Positions 17,168 through 25,899 of a stretch of 64,000 nt of DNA are shown here, in pieces. The DNA comes from DATKZS01 sp035527835 [NCBI: bacterium] (GTDB taxonomy: Bacteria > RBG-13-61-14). A program made the translations under genes and the position numbers. Within the stretch, counting starts at the first letter, position 1; every line of letters starts with the position of its first letter. Below the pieces are notes generated by a model, which worked only from the letters and a program-made list of their open reading frames with translations, made no database searches and was not told where the DNA came from. Location: the NCBI GenBank assembly GCA_035527835.1, contig DATKZS010000196.1:16419-80418 (forward strand). Direction: 5' to 3'.

Positions 17168-18280
17168 TTATGAAGACCTATCTTTCTTGTGCCGCTCCCG
17201 GTACTCGACCATGCACTCGACGCCGTTTCCGTACTTGACCGTGCCGAAGCACTTGCTGCACGAGATGCACCGGGCCTTGGCCGGGTCGCCCTGCTTCCAG
17301 CGCTTGACCAGTCCCGGCTCGCGGATGAATGGCCGGGACATGGAAACGAAGTCAACCGCGCCCGACCCGAGCGCGCGGTTGATGACCGCGGGGCTCCGCC
17401 ACCCGCCCACGCTGATCACCGGGCACTTGACTTGGGCCTTCACCATCTTGGCCAGCTCCAGGAGATACGCCTCGTCCTTCTCCTCCCGGATGCCCGTGCG
17501 CGACGGGTTAAGCTTGCCCGACGCCCGCATCCCGCCGCTCACCTCGATCGCGTCAATGCCCGCCTCCGCCAGCGCCCGCGCCACCGGCAGCGCCTCCGTC
17601 GGCGTCACCGAGCCTTCCACGAAATCGTCGAGGCTCAGCTTGATGAATACCGCGAGCCGGCCCGCGTTTTTCCGCACCGCCTGGTACACCTCCATCACGA
17701 ACCGTTGCGGGTCGCCGTACTCGTCGTCGCGGATATTGAAGCGCGGGCTCATGAACTGGTCAAGAAGGTAGCCGTGCGCGCCGTGGATCTGCACGGCGTC
17801 GAACCCGGCCGCCGCCGCGCGCGCCGCCCCCTCGCCGAACACTCCGGCCAGCTCCCTGACCTCGCCGGTGGACAGCGCGCGGGGGGTGATGTTCGAGGAC
17901 GGATGCAGCACCGCGGACGGGCCCACCGGCTCCACCCCGCCCAGGTCCTCCGCCGTGGCCTGCGCGCCCACGTGCGCGAGCTGAGCGCTGATCCGGCCGC
18001 CGGCCTTATGCACCGCGTCCGCGAGGCGCTGGAAGCCCTCCGTCTGATCGTCGGAATAAATCCCGGCCATGCCGCGGAGTGCCTTGCTCCCGGCCGCCAC
18101 CGCGGTGATGCCCAGGACGATCAGCCCGATCCCGCCCCCGGCCAGCCGGACCATGTACTCGATGTGCTTGTCCGTCACCCGGCCCTGCTCATCGGCCAGG
18201 GCCTCCCAGGTGGCGGAGCGGATGATCCGGTTCGGGAGCTCGAGGCCGCCGATCCTGCCGGGAGTGAACATGTCAACCAT
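17168..18280 (-). CDS. Old Yellow Enzyme-family NADH:flavin oxidoreductase, barrel-only with a cysteine cluster
   Basis: About 370 residues forming the FMN TIM barrel: QLAHVGAQ, HGAHGYLLDQFMSPRFN and DDEYG active-site landmarks, and a phosphate-binding VGGWRSP / VSMSRPFI end. The C-terminus has Cys-x2-Cys-x2-Cys-x11-Cys, close to the 4Fe-4S motif (Cys-x2-Cys-x3-Cys-x11-Cys) of 2,4-dienoyl-CoA reductase and trimethylamine dehydrogenase, but the following FAD/NAD domains are absent. A cluster-binding enoate reductase fed by a separate electron donor is plausible. Start at 18280 follows AAGGTGG. Substrate unknown. Confidence 0.85.
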   Translation of the reverse strand: MVDMFTPGRIGGLELPNRIIRSATWEALADEQGRVTDKHIEYMVRLAGGGIGLIVLGITAVAAGSKALRGMAGIYSDDQTEGFQRLADAVHKAGGRISAQLAHVGAQATAEDLGGVEPVGPSAVLHPSSNITPRALSTGEVRELAGVFGEGAARAAAAGFDAVQIHGAHGYLLDQFMSPRFNIRDDEYGDPQRFVMEVYQAVRKNAGRLAVFIKLSLDDFVEGSVTPTEALPVARALAEAGIDAIEVSGGMRASGKLNPSRTGIREEKDEAYLLELAKMVKAQVKCPVISVGGWRSPAVINRALGSGAVDFVSMSRPFIREPGLVKRWKQGDPAKARCISCSKCFGTVKYGNGVECMVEYRERHKKDRSS

Positions 18281-18302
18281 GATAACCACCTTGGAAGAAG
18301 AA

Positions 18303-18412
18303 ATAGCTAACAAGGATGTTAAGGATCTTCAGGATAAAGACGAGAACAATTATCCTTAATATCCTTAACATCCTTGTTATTAAATTCTTGTCGGAGTTAT
18401 GAAACCGGAGCT
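18303..18412. repeat. Stem-loop minisatellite, ACAAGGAT unit
   Basis: Left arm AACAAGGATGTTAAGGAT and right arm ATCCTTAACATCCTTGTT pair almost perfectly. Right flank is TTATGAAACCGG, as also seen beside the repeat at 37494-37637. Confidence 0.85.
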
Positions 18413-18417
18413 TCTTT

Positions 18418-18798
18418 TCAGCTCCCCAGCTTGTCCTGGGCCACGTCCTTGACCCGGCTCACCATCTCGTCGAAGTTGTTGGACTTGATGATAAAGGCCT
18501 CGGCCCCGAACTCGAAGCACAGGTCCATGAGCGCGGCGTCTTTCTTGCCCGAGTGGATCACGATCACGATGCTCTTGGTCACCGGGCTTTTCTTGAGGGT
18601 CCGGCAGATCTCGATGCCGTCGAGTCCCGGCATCATGATGTCGAGCAGGATGATCTGCGGCTTTTCCTCCAGGACCCGCTTGTAGACCTCCAAAGAGGTG
18701 TCCACGGTGGTGACCTCGAAGCCGGCCTCCTGGAGCGCGTCCTTGGTCATGGCCAGGAGCAGCCTGTTATCGTCAGCGACCAGAATTTTCACGGGCAT
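18418..18798 (-). CDS. Stand-alone receiver-domain response regulator
   Basis: 126 residues, a single CheY-like receiver with all expected residues: acidic pair Asp9-Asp10, phospho-acceptor Asp53, Ser83 and Lys105. There is no output domain, so it acts by protein contact. It is third in an apparent operon after a potassium channel and a cyclic-nucleotide-binding protein, 33 bp downstream of the latter. No histidine kinase is near, so its phosphodonor must be encoded elsewhere. Confidence 0.88.
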   Translation of the reverse strand: MPVKILVADDNRLLLAMTKDALQEAGFEVTTVDTSLEVYKRVLEEKPQIILLDIMMPGLDGIEICRTLKKSPVTKSIVIVIHSGKKDAALMDLCFEFGAEAFIIKSNNFDEMVSRVKDVAQDKLGS

Positions 18799-18831
18799 TA
18801 TATTTTCCCTTTATCTTGTGCCGGGCGGGCC

Positions 18832-19356
18832 TCAGGTTCTCCGGGGCCGCCGCAGCGCGATGGACAGCGCCGTGGTCAGCTTCTTCACGTCCTGGTTGGT
18901 CTTGCGCAGCCGCTCGGCGATGATCTTGGCGATGTTGAGCAGGATGCGGTGCGCGCTCTTCAAGTCCTCCTCGGAAAAGCTCTGGAAATCCCCGCTGGTG
19001 ATGGAAAGCAGCTTGCCTTCACTCAGCGCCACGATGGTGGCCGAGCGCTTGTCCGACTTGAAGATGAACGCCATCTCTCCGAACATGGCCCCGGACCCGA
19101 GCTTCACCAGCACCTTGTCCATGGCCGAGGCCTCTTCCTCCCACAGCCGCGGGCCCAGGGTGATGGACATCGTGATCTCGACCTGGCCCTGCTCGATGAT
19201 ATAGACGCAGTCGCCCTCGTCGCCTTCCTTGATTATCACATCACCGGCCTTCATTTCAACCGGGCGGCAAATCTTCGACAGCAGGGCGAGGCCCTCCTCG
19301 GACACTCCCGAGAAGGCCGCCACCTTTTTCAGGAACTCGACCGTGGCGTCGCTCAT
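18832..19356 (-). CDS. Cyclic nucleotide-binding domain protein
   Basis: 174 residues with one CNB domain: KAGDVIIKEGDEGDCVYIIEQG early, and the phosphate-binding cassette FGEMAFIFKSDKRSATIVA with the conserved Gly-Glu and Arg-Ser-Ala. It has no HTH, kinase or membrane segment; the last 45 residues are helical and basic. It probably binds cAMP or cGMP and contacts a partner. The ATG starts one base after the stop of the potassium channel gene, so the two are translationally linked, which suggests it modulates that channel. Confidence 0.87.
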   Translation of the reverse strand: MSDATVEFLKKVAAFSGVSEEGLALLSKICRPVEMKAGDVIIKEGDEGDCVYIIEQGQVEITMSITLGPRLWEEEASAMDKVLVKLGSGAMFGEMAFIFKSDKRSATIVALSEGKLLSITSGDFQSFSEEDLKSAHRILLNIAKIIAERLRKTNQDVKKLTTALSIALRRPRRT

Positions 19357-19357
19357 G

Positions 19358-20629
19358 TCAGGCCCCCGCGCCGGGCGTCTTGTCGCCCTGGTCCGCGATC
19401 AGCAGGGCGAGGTCGTTCTTCTGCACCTTGTAACTATCGGGAGGGTTGATGCGCAGCTTCATGGCGCTGCCCTTGGTGAAATAGTCCTCCTCCATCCCCT
19501 CGAACTGCCGCTTGATGAAAAGGTCTATGGCCGACATGTCCTCCGACAAGATGTCGTCCAGCGACATCCCCCGCTCCTCCTCGCTCACCACCCCGATCAC
19601 CAGCGCGCCCCGCTTCTCCCGGAAATGCCGGGAGAGCGCCGCGAAGTCCTGCTCCACCAGCGAGAGCGGGATCTTGGCCTGCTGGATCAGCGAGCCCCGC
19701 CACGGGTATAAGAGCTCCTCCACCGCCAGGGTCACCCCCGGCGCCGTGATGGCGTTCGCCAGCAGGTAATCGTCGTGGCCGCCGATCACCACCACCTGGT
19801 CCACCTGCGCCCGCTTCAGGTGCGAGACGTTCTGCTCCTCCACCAGCTCCGCGCAGACCTTCACCGCGTGGTTCATGGACTTCACCGCCAGCGCGCACAA
19901 CACCGTGCGCTCGTCCGCCTTGGCGTAACCCTCCCCGATCGAGCCGTCCGCCAGGATGGCCACGCTCCGCGCGAAACCGACGTTCGCCCGCTGCAGCACG
20001 CTCTCGTGCACGAAATCGCCCCGCACGAACCGCAGGCCCTGCCGCTTGAACTGGAACAGGAGCTCGCTGATCTCCGCCTCGGCAAGGTTGTTCACCAGCG
20101 CCACCTGGGCCCCGTCGCGCGTGTCACGGTAGATGATGTCCAGAAGCGACTTGCCACGCGCGTTCCACCCGCAAATCACGATGTGGTTGCGCCACGTCAC
20201 CTTCTCCATGCCCTTGCCCTCCAATAGCCGCTTCTCCACGAACCACGATACAATCGTCGCCGTCAGCACCGACGTCAGGATCATGCTGGAGAGGATCACC
20301 AGGACGGTGAGCCCCCGACCCCACGCCGTGTGCGGGGTGATGTCCCCGTAACCCGTGGTCGTTCCTGAAATGAACATCCAGTAGATGGCCTTCCCGAAAC
20401 TGGTGATCCACTTGCCCGGGTCCCGCGGGTGCAGACTGAGCGCCGCCCTCTTCTCGATGAAAAATACCGCGAGCCCCAGCGCGAACGCGATCAAGCCCAC
20501 CAGCACCATCAGCCGCACCGAGGGCTCGTGCAATATCCGGTCCTTTAAATCCCGGAACGACTCGCGCGCCCCGATCGCCTGCTCGCGCGCCCAGCCCCGG
20601 AGCTCCCGATTCTCCGTAACTTTGCTCAT
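19358..20629 (-). CDS. Two-TM potassium channel with RCK (TrkA-N) domains
   Basis: About 423 residues. TM1 lies at about 40-57, then the pore helix and selectivity filter TTTGYGD (90-96), then TM2 at about 107-130. A cytoplasmic Rossmann RCK domain begins at HIVICGWNARG (149) and a second, degenerate RCK-like half continues to the C-terminus. This MthK/Kch-like layout makes a ligand-gated K+ channel in the inner membrane. Start at 20629 avoids a 45-residue arginine-rich extension; no good Shine-Dalgarno is visible. First gene of the channel / CNB / receiver cluster. Confidence 0.9.
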   Translation of the reverse strand: MSKVTENRELRGWAREQAIGARESFRDLKDRILHEPSVRLMVLVGLIAFALGLAVFFIEKRAALSLHPRDPGKWITSFGKAIYWMFISGTTTGYGDITPHTAWGRGLTVLVILSSMILTSVLTATIVSWFVEKRLLEGKGMEKVTWRNHIVICGWNARGKSLLDIIYRDTRDGAQVALVNNLAEAEISELLFQFKRQGLRFVRGDFVHESVLQRANVGFARSVAILADGSIGEGYAKADERTVLCALAVKSMNHAVKVCAELVEEQNVSHLKRAQVDQVVVIGGHDDYLLANAITAPGVTLAVEELLYPWRGSLIQQAKIPLSLVEQDFAALSRHFREKRGALVIGVVSEEERGMSLDDILSEDMSAIDLFIKRQFEGMEEDYFTKGSAMKLRINPPDSYKVQKNDLALLIADQGDKTPGAGA

Positions 20630-20724
20630 TAAATGATGGCTCGTCCGACCAATTACGGTATCATGACGGCGGCGCACATTCAAGATGGTTCGCGCGCGCG
20701 AGAACGGATAATATGGGCGCGGAT

Positions 20725-20833
20725 CGCGTAGAGCGTAGAGCGCGGGGCGAATGGCGTAAATCAAATCAGCGCCAAAGTAACGGTCTTTAACGCCCTGCGC
20801 CCTTCGCTCTACGCTCTACGCTTTACGCTCTGC
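20725..20833. repeat. Stem-loop minisatellite, GCGTAGA unit
   Basis: Left arm GCGTAGAGCGTAGAGCG, right arm CGCTCTACGCTCTACGC, separated by about 60 bases. It lies in the divergent spacer between the potassium channel and the GNAT gene. Confidence 0.85.
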
Positions 20834-20887
20834 TCTTGACCCGCCGCCCCCGCGTCTATATCCTGAATTCAGGCTTGGGGTGAACGG

Positions 20888-21472
20888 ATGTTATTGCCGG
20901 AAAAGCAAATGCCGCTGGAATTTGACGCGGCCGGGGAATTTTCCCGGGCCCTGGTGCAAACCAAGGACGGCCGCGAGTTCGTGGTCCGGCCCTGCCGCCC
21001 CGCTGACCGGCCGCTCCTGGAGCGGATGTTCCGGTCGTGCTCCAAGGAAACCCTCTACACCCGTTTTCTGTCCCCCGGGCTCGGCGTGCCCCTGCGCTAC
21101 CTCGACCGCCTCATGCGCCACAACCCGCCGTCCGTCATCTCGCTCATGGCCGAGTGCGGCGAAGACGGCGAGCCACGGGCCGTCGCTCTCATGAACTTCG
21201 TCGAGACCGGGCCGGAAAACCACGGCGAGATCGCGATCGTGGTCCAGGACGAATTCCAGAACAACGGCCTGGGCTCAGTTATGCTCCAGCTCCTCTATGA
21301 GCTGGCCCGCAAAAAAGGCGTCAAAAAATTCGTCGCCGACATTGACGCCAGCAACCGCCGCGTCTTCCACCTCATTAAGAGGAGCGCCATGCCCTGCACC
21401 ATCAGCATCTTCCAGGGCGTGGCCCACGCCGAGCTGGACATGACGGCGGCGCCGTCCGGGCGCTCATCGTAG
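20888..21472 (+). CDS. GNAT-family N-acetyltransferase
   Basis: 194 residues with a GNAT core: VRPCRPADRPLLERMF start, strand-4 GEIAIVVQDEFQNNGLG acetyl-CoA loop (Q-N-N-G-L-G as the Q/RxxGxG/A signature), and the FVADIDASNRRVFHLIKR motif typical of the domain appended to acyl-CoA synthetases that acetylate protein lysines (Pat-like). Here it is free-standing. Substrate unknown. It precedes the PilZ-priA unit but a promoter lies between them. An upstream GGGGTGAACGG may serve as ribosome site. Confidence 0.82.
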   Translation: MLLPEKQMPLEFDAAGEFSRALVQTKDGREFVVRPCRPADRPLLERMFRSCSKETLYTRFLSPGLGVPLRYLDRLMRHNPPSVISLMAECGEDGEPRAVALMNFVETGPENHGEIAIVVQDEFQNNGLGSVMLQLLYELARKKGVKKFVADIDASNRRVFHLIKRSAMPCTISIFQGVAHAELDMTAAPSGRSS

Positions 21473-21530
21473 CGCCGGCATCCTGCCGGCCGCCTGCTAA
21501 TCGTAGCGGCGGGCCTGAAGCCCCTCCCCG
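21468..21530 (+). repeat. GTAGCGCCGGCATCCTGCCGGC palindromic repeat
   Basis: The unit GTAGCGCCGGCATCCTGCC and a second GTAGCGGCGGGCCTGAAGCC lie head to tail. The first is nearly identical to the inner arms of the 120-bp MITE at 60221-60340. Confidence 0.65.
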
Positions 21531-21546
21531 TTTTCCCTTTGCATCC

Positions 21547-21575
21547 TTGCAAGGCCCGCTCCCGCTCCTTATAAT
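21547..21575 (+). promoter_or_regulatory. Sigma-70 promoter for the PilZ gene and priA
   Basis: TTGCAA, 17-bp spacer, perfect TATAAT, ending 23 bases before the PilZ start. Confidence 0.65.
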
Positions 21576-21598
21576 AAGCGGGAAGAGACCGAAGCCTG

Positions 21599-21952
21599 AT
21601 GATGAAAACAAGGCAATACCTTCGCGTGCCCATCCCGACGCCGGTGCGGATCAAGGTGACGGAACGGGATGAGGAGTTCCGGCTGGCCAGCATCGAGGAC
21701 ATCAGTTGGGGCGGCGCCTTCGTGATCATGAAGACGCCGGCGCCCAAGGGCTCGCGTATCATCCTGCAATTCCTCTTTTCCGACGAGAGCGTGATCCTGG
21801 AGCTGTGGGGGACCGTGGTCCGGGTGCGGCCGGCCACTGACGGGGCCCTCGCCGGCGTCGGCGTCGAGTTCGATTCCCTGGACTACGACGCGCAGAGCCT
21901 GATCCAGCGCCTGGTGGATGAAGAGATCCGCGCGGTCGTCCTGAACGTGTGA
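21599..21952 (+). CDS. PilZ-domain protein (c-di-GMP receptor candidate)
   Basis: 117 residues, one PilZ domain. The N-terminal RQYLRVP supplies the RxxxR motif, and DISWGGAF supplies the D/N-x-S-x-x-G motif; together these bind cyclic di-GMP in characterised family members. It stands alone as a small adaptor and likely acts on motility, adhesion or secretion through contacts. priA follows within 30 bases on the same strand, probably co-transcribed from the promoter upstream. No diguanylate cyclase is in the window. Confidence 0.88.
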   Translation: MMKTRQYLRVPIPTPVRIKVTERDEEFRLASIEDISWGGAFVIMKTPAPKGSRIILQFLFSDESVILELWGTVVRVRPATDGALAGVGVEFDSLDYDAQSLIQRLVDEEIRAVVLNV

Positions 21953-21981
21953 TCCATGACCGCTTGCTTCACGCTGGCCCG

Positions 21982-24579
21982 ATGAAGAAAAAACCCAAGC
22001 TGGTGGAGGTCGCAGTGGACGCCCGCCTCAACGCGCCCCTCACTTACGCCCTGCCCGGGACCATGGACCCCGCGGACCTGGCCGGAAGGCGCGTGATCGT
22101 GCCCCTCGGAAAAAGAAAGGTCACCGGGTACGTCATCGGCTTCCCCGAATCCGCGCCCGTGGCCCCGGCCGCCCTCAAAGAAGTGCTCTCCGTCCTCGAC
22201 CCCGAGCCGCTGTTCGACCCGGCCATGCTCAAGCTCTTCCGCTTCGCCGCCCGCTATTATTTCCGGCCGCTCGGCGAGGTCATCAAGGCCGCATTGCCCG
22301 CCGGCATCAACACCGCCTCCCGCCGCGTCGTCACCATGACCGGCGCCGGCGCCGCGCTGCTGACCACCGCCGACGCGGACGCAACCGATGACGGGGACGA
22401 GGAGCCCAAGCTGACTTCGGAAGAGCTTGCGCTGCTGGAGTCCATCTTCCGCGACGGCCCGATCGAGGCGGACAAGCTGATTGGGGGCGCGGCTGCCCTC
22501 AGCCGCGCCTGCTACCGCCGCCTGCTCGACCTCGGCCTCATCAGCGAGGACCAGGCCCTGGCGCGCGCCCGCGTCAGCGAGAAAACCGAGACCGCGCTGG
22601 TCCTCGACCGCGCGCCCAACGATGACGACCTGGCGGCGCTGTCCCGCCGCGCCCCCGCCCAGGCCCGCCTGCTCCGCGAGCTCGCGCAAAAGGGATGCGT
22701 GACGCTCAAGGACCTGCGCGAGCGCTACCCTGACCCCGCCCGCATCGGCCGCGCCCTGGCCGGGGCCGGGCTCGCCAAGATGGTCAAGCTCCGCGCCTGC
22801 CGCGACCCGTTCTCCCTGGTCCTGCCCCTGGCCCCGCCGCCCGAGACCCTCATGCCCGAGCAGGAAGAAGCGGTCGCGGCGGTCAGCGCCGCCCTGGCCG
22901 CGCGCGAGTTCCGCGTCTTCATGCTGCAGGGCGTCACCGGCTCGGGCAAGACCGAGGTCTACCTCCGGTCCATCGCCCGGGCCGCCGAGCTGGGCCGCGG
23001 GGCCATCATGCTCGTGCCCGAGATCGCGCTCACGCCCCAGCTCATCTCGCGCTTCCGCCAGAAATTTCCGGCCGAGACCACCGCCGTGCTCCACAGCGCG
23101 CTCACGCCGGGCGAGCGCCACGACGAATGGTGGCGCATCAGGCGGGGCCAGGCATCCATCGTGATCGGCGCCCGCTCCGCGCTCTTCGCTCCGGTCAAGG
23201 ACCTCGGCGTGATCGTGGTGGACGAGGAGCAGGACCCGGCCTACAAGCAGGACCGCGGCTTCATGTACAACGCCCGCGACCTGGCCGTCATGCGCGGCAA
23301 GGAGGAGCGCGCGGCCGTGGTGCTCGGATCGGCCACCCCTTCCATGGAAAGCGCCCACCGCGGACGGGCGCAAGGCGGCTATACGGTCCTCCACCTGCCC
23401 CGCCGGGTGGACGGATGCTTCATGCCCGGCGTGGAACTCGTGGACCTGCGCGCGCTCAAGAACGCACCATCGGCCGCCTCCATTACTGAGCTCAAGGTCA
23501 GAGACCGCGACCGCCTGGCCGCCGCCGAGCTCCTGTCACCGCCCCTGCGCGACGCCATCGGCCAGGTCCTCAGCCGCGGCGAGCAGGCCGTGCTGTTCCT
23601 GAACCGGCGCGGCATCGCGTCGTTCCTCGTCTGCTTCGACTGCGGCCGCCGCTTCGTCTGCCCCAACTGCGCCGTGAGCCTCACCCGCCACGGCGCGCCC
23701 ACCGCCGGCAAGGTGGACCACTTCTACGGCGAGCCGGGAAACGGATACCTCCTCTGCCATTACTGCGGCTATCACGAGCCCGTGCCCCGCGTCTGTCCCC
23801 AGTGCCGCGGCGTGCGCGTCTTCCCCTTCGGAGTGGGCACCGAGCAGATGGAGGCCGTGACCGCCGAGGCCTTCCCGTCCGCCCGCGTCATGCGCATGGA
23901 CTCCGACGTGATGACCGGACGCGAGTCCTACTTCCGCCTGCTCGACCGCGTGTTCCGCCGCGAAGTGGACATCGTGGTCGGCACCCAGATGGTGGCCAAG
24001 GGACACGACCTGCCCGGCGTCACCCTGGTCGGCGTGCTGCTCGCCGACGTGTCGCTCAACGTCCCCGACTTCCGCGCCGGCGAGCGCACCTTCCAGATGC
24101 TCACCCAGGTCGCCGGCCGCGCCGGACGCGGCGCCGCGCCCGGACGCGTCATCATCCAGACCTTCCAGCCCGACCACTACGCCATCCGCCTGGCCGTGCA
24201 CAACGACTTCGAAACGTTTTACGAGGAGGAGCTCAAGATGAGGGAGGCGCTGTGGTACCCGCCGTTCGCGCGGCTGGCCAACCTCCGCATCTCCGGGCTC
24301 CAGGACGAGGCCGTGAAAAAGGCCGCGACGCTCGCCGGGTCCGCGGCCCGCGGAAGAGCCCGGTCAAAAATCTTCCGCGACCGCGTGCGCATCCTGGGCC
24401 CGGCCCGCGCGCCCATCGCCCGCATCAAGGGCAAAAGCCGCTGGATGATGATGATCAAAGCCGACACGCCCCAGATCATGTCCGCCTTCTGCGAGACGCT
24501 CTCCGCCTCGCTCCGCGACAAGTCCGTCCCCGCCTCCGTGCGCGTCGAAATTGACCGCGACCCGGTCTTTCTGCTGTAA
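21982..24579 (+). CDS. priA: Primosomal helicase PriA
   Basis: About 865 residues. The N-terminal 3'-DNA-binding domain (PLTYALPG) is followed by a winged-helix region, helicase Walker A GVTGSGKT (317-324), DEEQ box (414-417), a zinc-binding insert with four Cys pairs between residues 551 and 608, and the C-terminal lobe with ERTFQMLTQVAGRAGR. It restarts stalled replication forks by unwinding and loading the replisome. Between the second and third cysteine pairs there are about 14 more residues than usual (around DHFYGEPGNGY). The ATG at 21982 gives the normal N-terminus. Confidence 0.95.
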   Translation: MKKKPKLVEVAVDARLNAPLTYALPGTMDPADLAGRRVIVPLGKRKVTGYVIGFPESAPVAPAALKEVLSVLDPEPLFDPAMLKLFRFAARYYFRPLGEVIKAALPAGINTASRRVVTMTGAGAALLTTADADATDDGDEEPKLTSEELALLESIFRDGPIEADKLIGGAAALSRACYRRLLDLGLISEDQALARARVSEKTETALVLDRAPNDDDLAALSRRAPAQARLLRELAQKGCVTLKDLRERYPDPARIGRALAGAGLAKMVKLRACRDPFSLVLPLAPPPETLMPEQEEAVAAVSAALAAREFRVFMLQGVTGSGKTEVYLRSIARAAELGRGAIMLVPEIALTPQLISRFRQKFPAETTAVLHSALTPGERHDEWWRIRRGQASIVIGARSALFAPVKDLGVIVVDEEQDPAYKQDRGFMYNARDLAVMRGKEERAAVVLGSATPSMESAHRGRAQGGYTVLHLPRRVDGCFMPGVELVDLRALKNAPSAASITELKVRDRDRLAAAELLSPPLRDAIGQVLSRGEQAVLFLNRRGIASFLVCFDCGRRFVCPNCAVSLTRHGAPTAGKVDHFYGEPGNGYLLCHYCGYHEPVPRVCPQCRGVRVFPFGVGTEQMEAVTAEAFPSARVMRMDSDVMTGRESYFRLLDRVFRREVDIVVGTQMVAKGHDLPGVTLVGVLLADVSLNVPDFRAGERTFQMLTQVAGRAGRGAAPGRVIIQTFQPDHYAIRLAVHNDFETFYEEELKMREALWYPPFARLANLRISGLQDEAVKKAATLAGSAARGRARSKIFRDRVRILGPARAPIARIKGKSRWMMMIKADTPQIMSAFCETLSASLRDKSVPASVRVEIDRDPVFLL

Positions 24580-24636
24580 TACGCCGCGCATCATCGGCGC
24601 CTACCCTGTTCCCGCGATCATGTTATAAAATAATGG

Positions 24637-25899
24637 GTGATGAAGACCGGCGGAAAAAGCCTGTGGCTGCACGTCTGGCACGCGTCCATGCTGATCGCCG
24701 CCATCGCCATCATCGCGCGCTACGACGTGATCGAGGCCGGGAGCTCGGTCCGGCGCCAGCCGACCCTCCCCGAGCTGCAGGCCGTCCTCACCGGAGGCGT
24801 CAACGCCGCGCGCGAAGACCGGCCCATCCCGCACTACCAGGGCGCGGTGGAGAGCGGCAACGCCGCCACTCCGGCGGCGGCCGTGTCCACCACGGCGCTT
24901 CCGCCCGCGGTCAAGGGCTACGTGGACGAGATCAACGCGCTGGTGGCGGTGGACAACACCGGGACCATCCGCGGCGTCAAGATCATCGCCGACCGCGAGA
25001 CGCCGGAGTACATGCGGCGCGTGCTCGACGCCGGGTTCCTTGGCCGCTTCATCGGCAAGAGCGTGGCCGGAGGGCAAGGCACCGGCAAGATTGACGCCGT
25101 GACCGGCGCCACCATCACCGCCGCCGCCATCCGCGACGACGTGTCCGCCGCCGCCGCCATCGCCGCCACCCGGCTCTATGGCCTCTCCGCGCCCGCGCCC
25201 GTCATGCTTTCATGGGCCACGGCATTTACCAGCCCGGCGATCATCCTGTGCCTTTGCGCGCTGGCCCTCGCGCTCTGGGCCCGCTTCGGCAAGTGGCCCA
25301 GGCGTGGGAGGCGGGAGGCGGCGTGGATTGTCTCCATCATCGTGATCGGCGTTTACGCCATGACGCCCTACACCCTCGTCCATACCTGCCAGCTGCTGAA
25401 GCTCAATTTCCCGGGGCCGGCCAACGCTTTACTCCTGGTCCTCGCCTCCTACGTCCTCGTCACCACCCTGCTCGCGGGCCCGCTCTGGTGCGCGTACTCC
25501 TGCCCCTTCGGAGCGCTCGAGGAATTATTGGCCAAGCTCCCGGTCAAGCGCTGGAAGGTGAGCCCGCGCGTCATGACGTGGGCGCGGGAGATGAGATACC
25601 TCACGCTGTTCACGGCCATCGCGGGAGTGTTCGGTCTCGGCGTCCACGCCTTTGCCGACGTCGAGCCGTTCGGGCATCTCTTCGGCCGCTCGCATAATCC
25701 CGCGGCCTGGGCCTTTATCGCGGCGGCGCTCTTCGGCGCGGTGTTCGTGAAGCGGTTCTGGTGCCGCTTCTTCTGCCCGACCGGCGCGTGCCTCATCATC
25801 CTCTCGTCCCATCGGCGCCTGCTCCGGTCGGTGGGTCGCGGCGTTGACGACGCGGGCATTGACCGCCCGGACGAGGAAAGGCGGGAGCAAGGAGAATAA
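24637..25899 (+). CDS. FMN-binding / NapH-NosR-like polytopic membrane protein
   Basis: About 420 residues. After an N-terminal TM there is an FMN-binding domain (about 95-175) ending in DAVTGAT, where Thr159 is the expected covalent flavin-phosphate attachment site as in RnfG/NqrC/NosR. Then come several TMs with two cysteine loops, Cys-x3-Cys-Pro at 285-290 and 376-384, the membrane hallmark of NapH/NosR/CcoG. The two-cluster ferredoxin domain normally following these loops is missing. It probably moves electrons across the inner membrane. The start is GTG, with ATG as second codon. Confidence 0.82.
   Translation: MMKTGGKSLWLHVWHASMLIAAIAIIARYDVIEAGSSVRRQPTLPELQAVLTGGVNAAREDRPIPHYQGAVESGNAATPAAAVSTTALPPAVKGYVDEINALVAVDNTGTIRGVKIIADRETPEYMRRVLDAGFLGRFIGKSVAGGQGTGKIDAVTGATITAAAIRDDVSAAAAIAATRLYGLSAPAPVMLSWATAFTSPAIILCLCALALALWARFGKWPRRGRREAAWIVSIIVIGVYAMTPYTLVHTCQLLKLNFPGPANALLLVLASYVLVTTLLAGPLWCAYSCPFGALEELLAKLPVKRWKVSPRVMTWAREMRYLTLFTAIAGVFGLGVHAFADVEPFGHLFGRSHNPAAWAFIAAALFGAVFVKRFWCRFFCPTGACLIILSSHRRLLRSVGRGVDDAGIDRPDEERREQGE

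Noticed and set aside
21883-23394. 503-codon minus-strand frame
   Set aside because: Opposite priA, low-complexity Gly/Arg/Glu composition, no domain.
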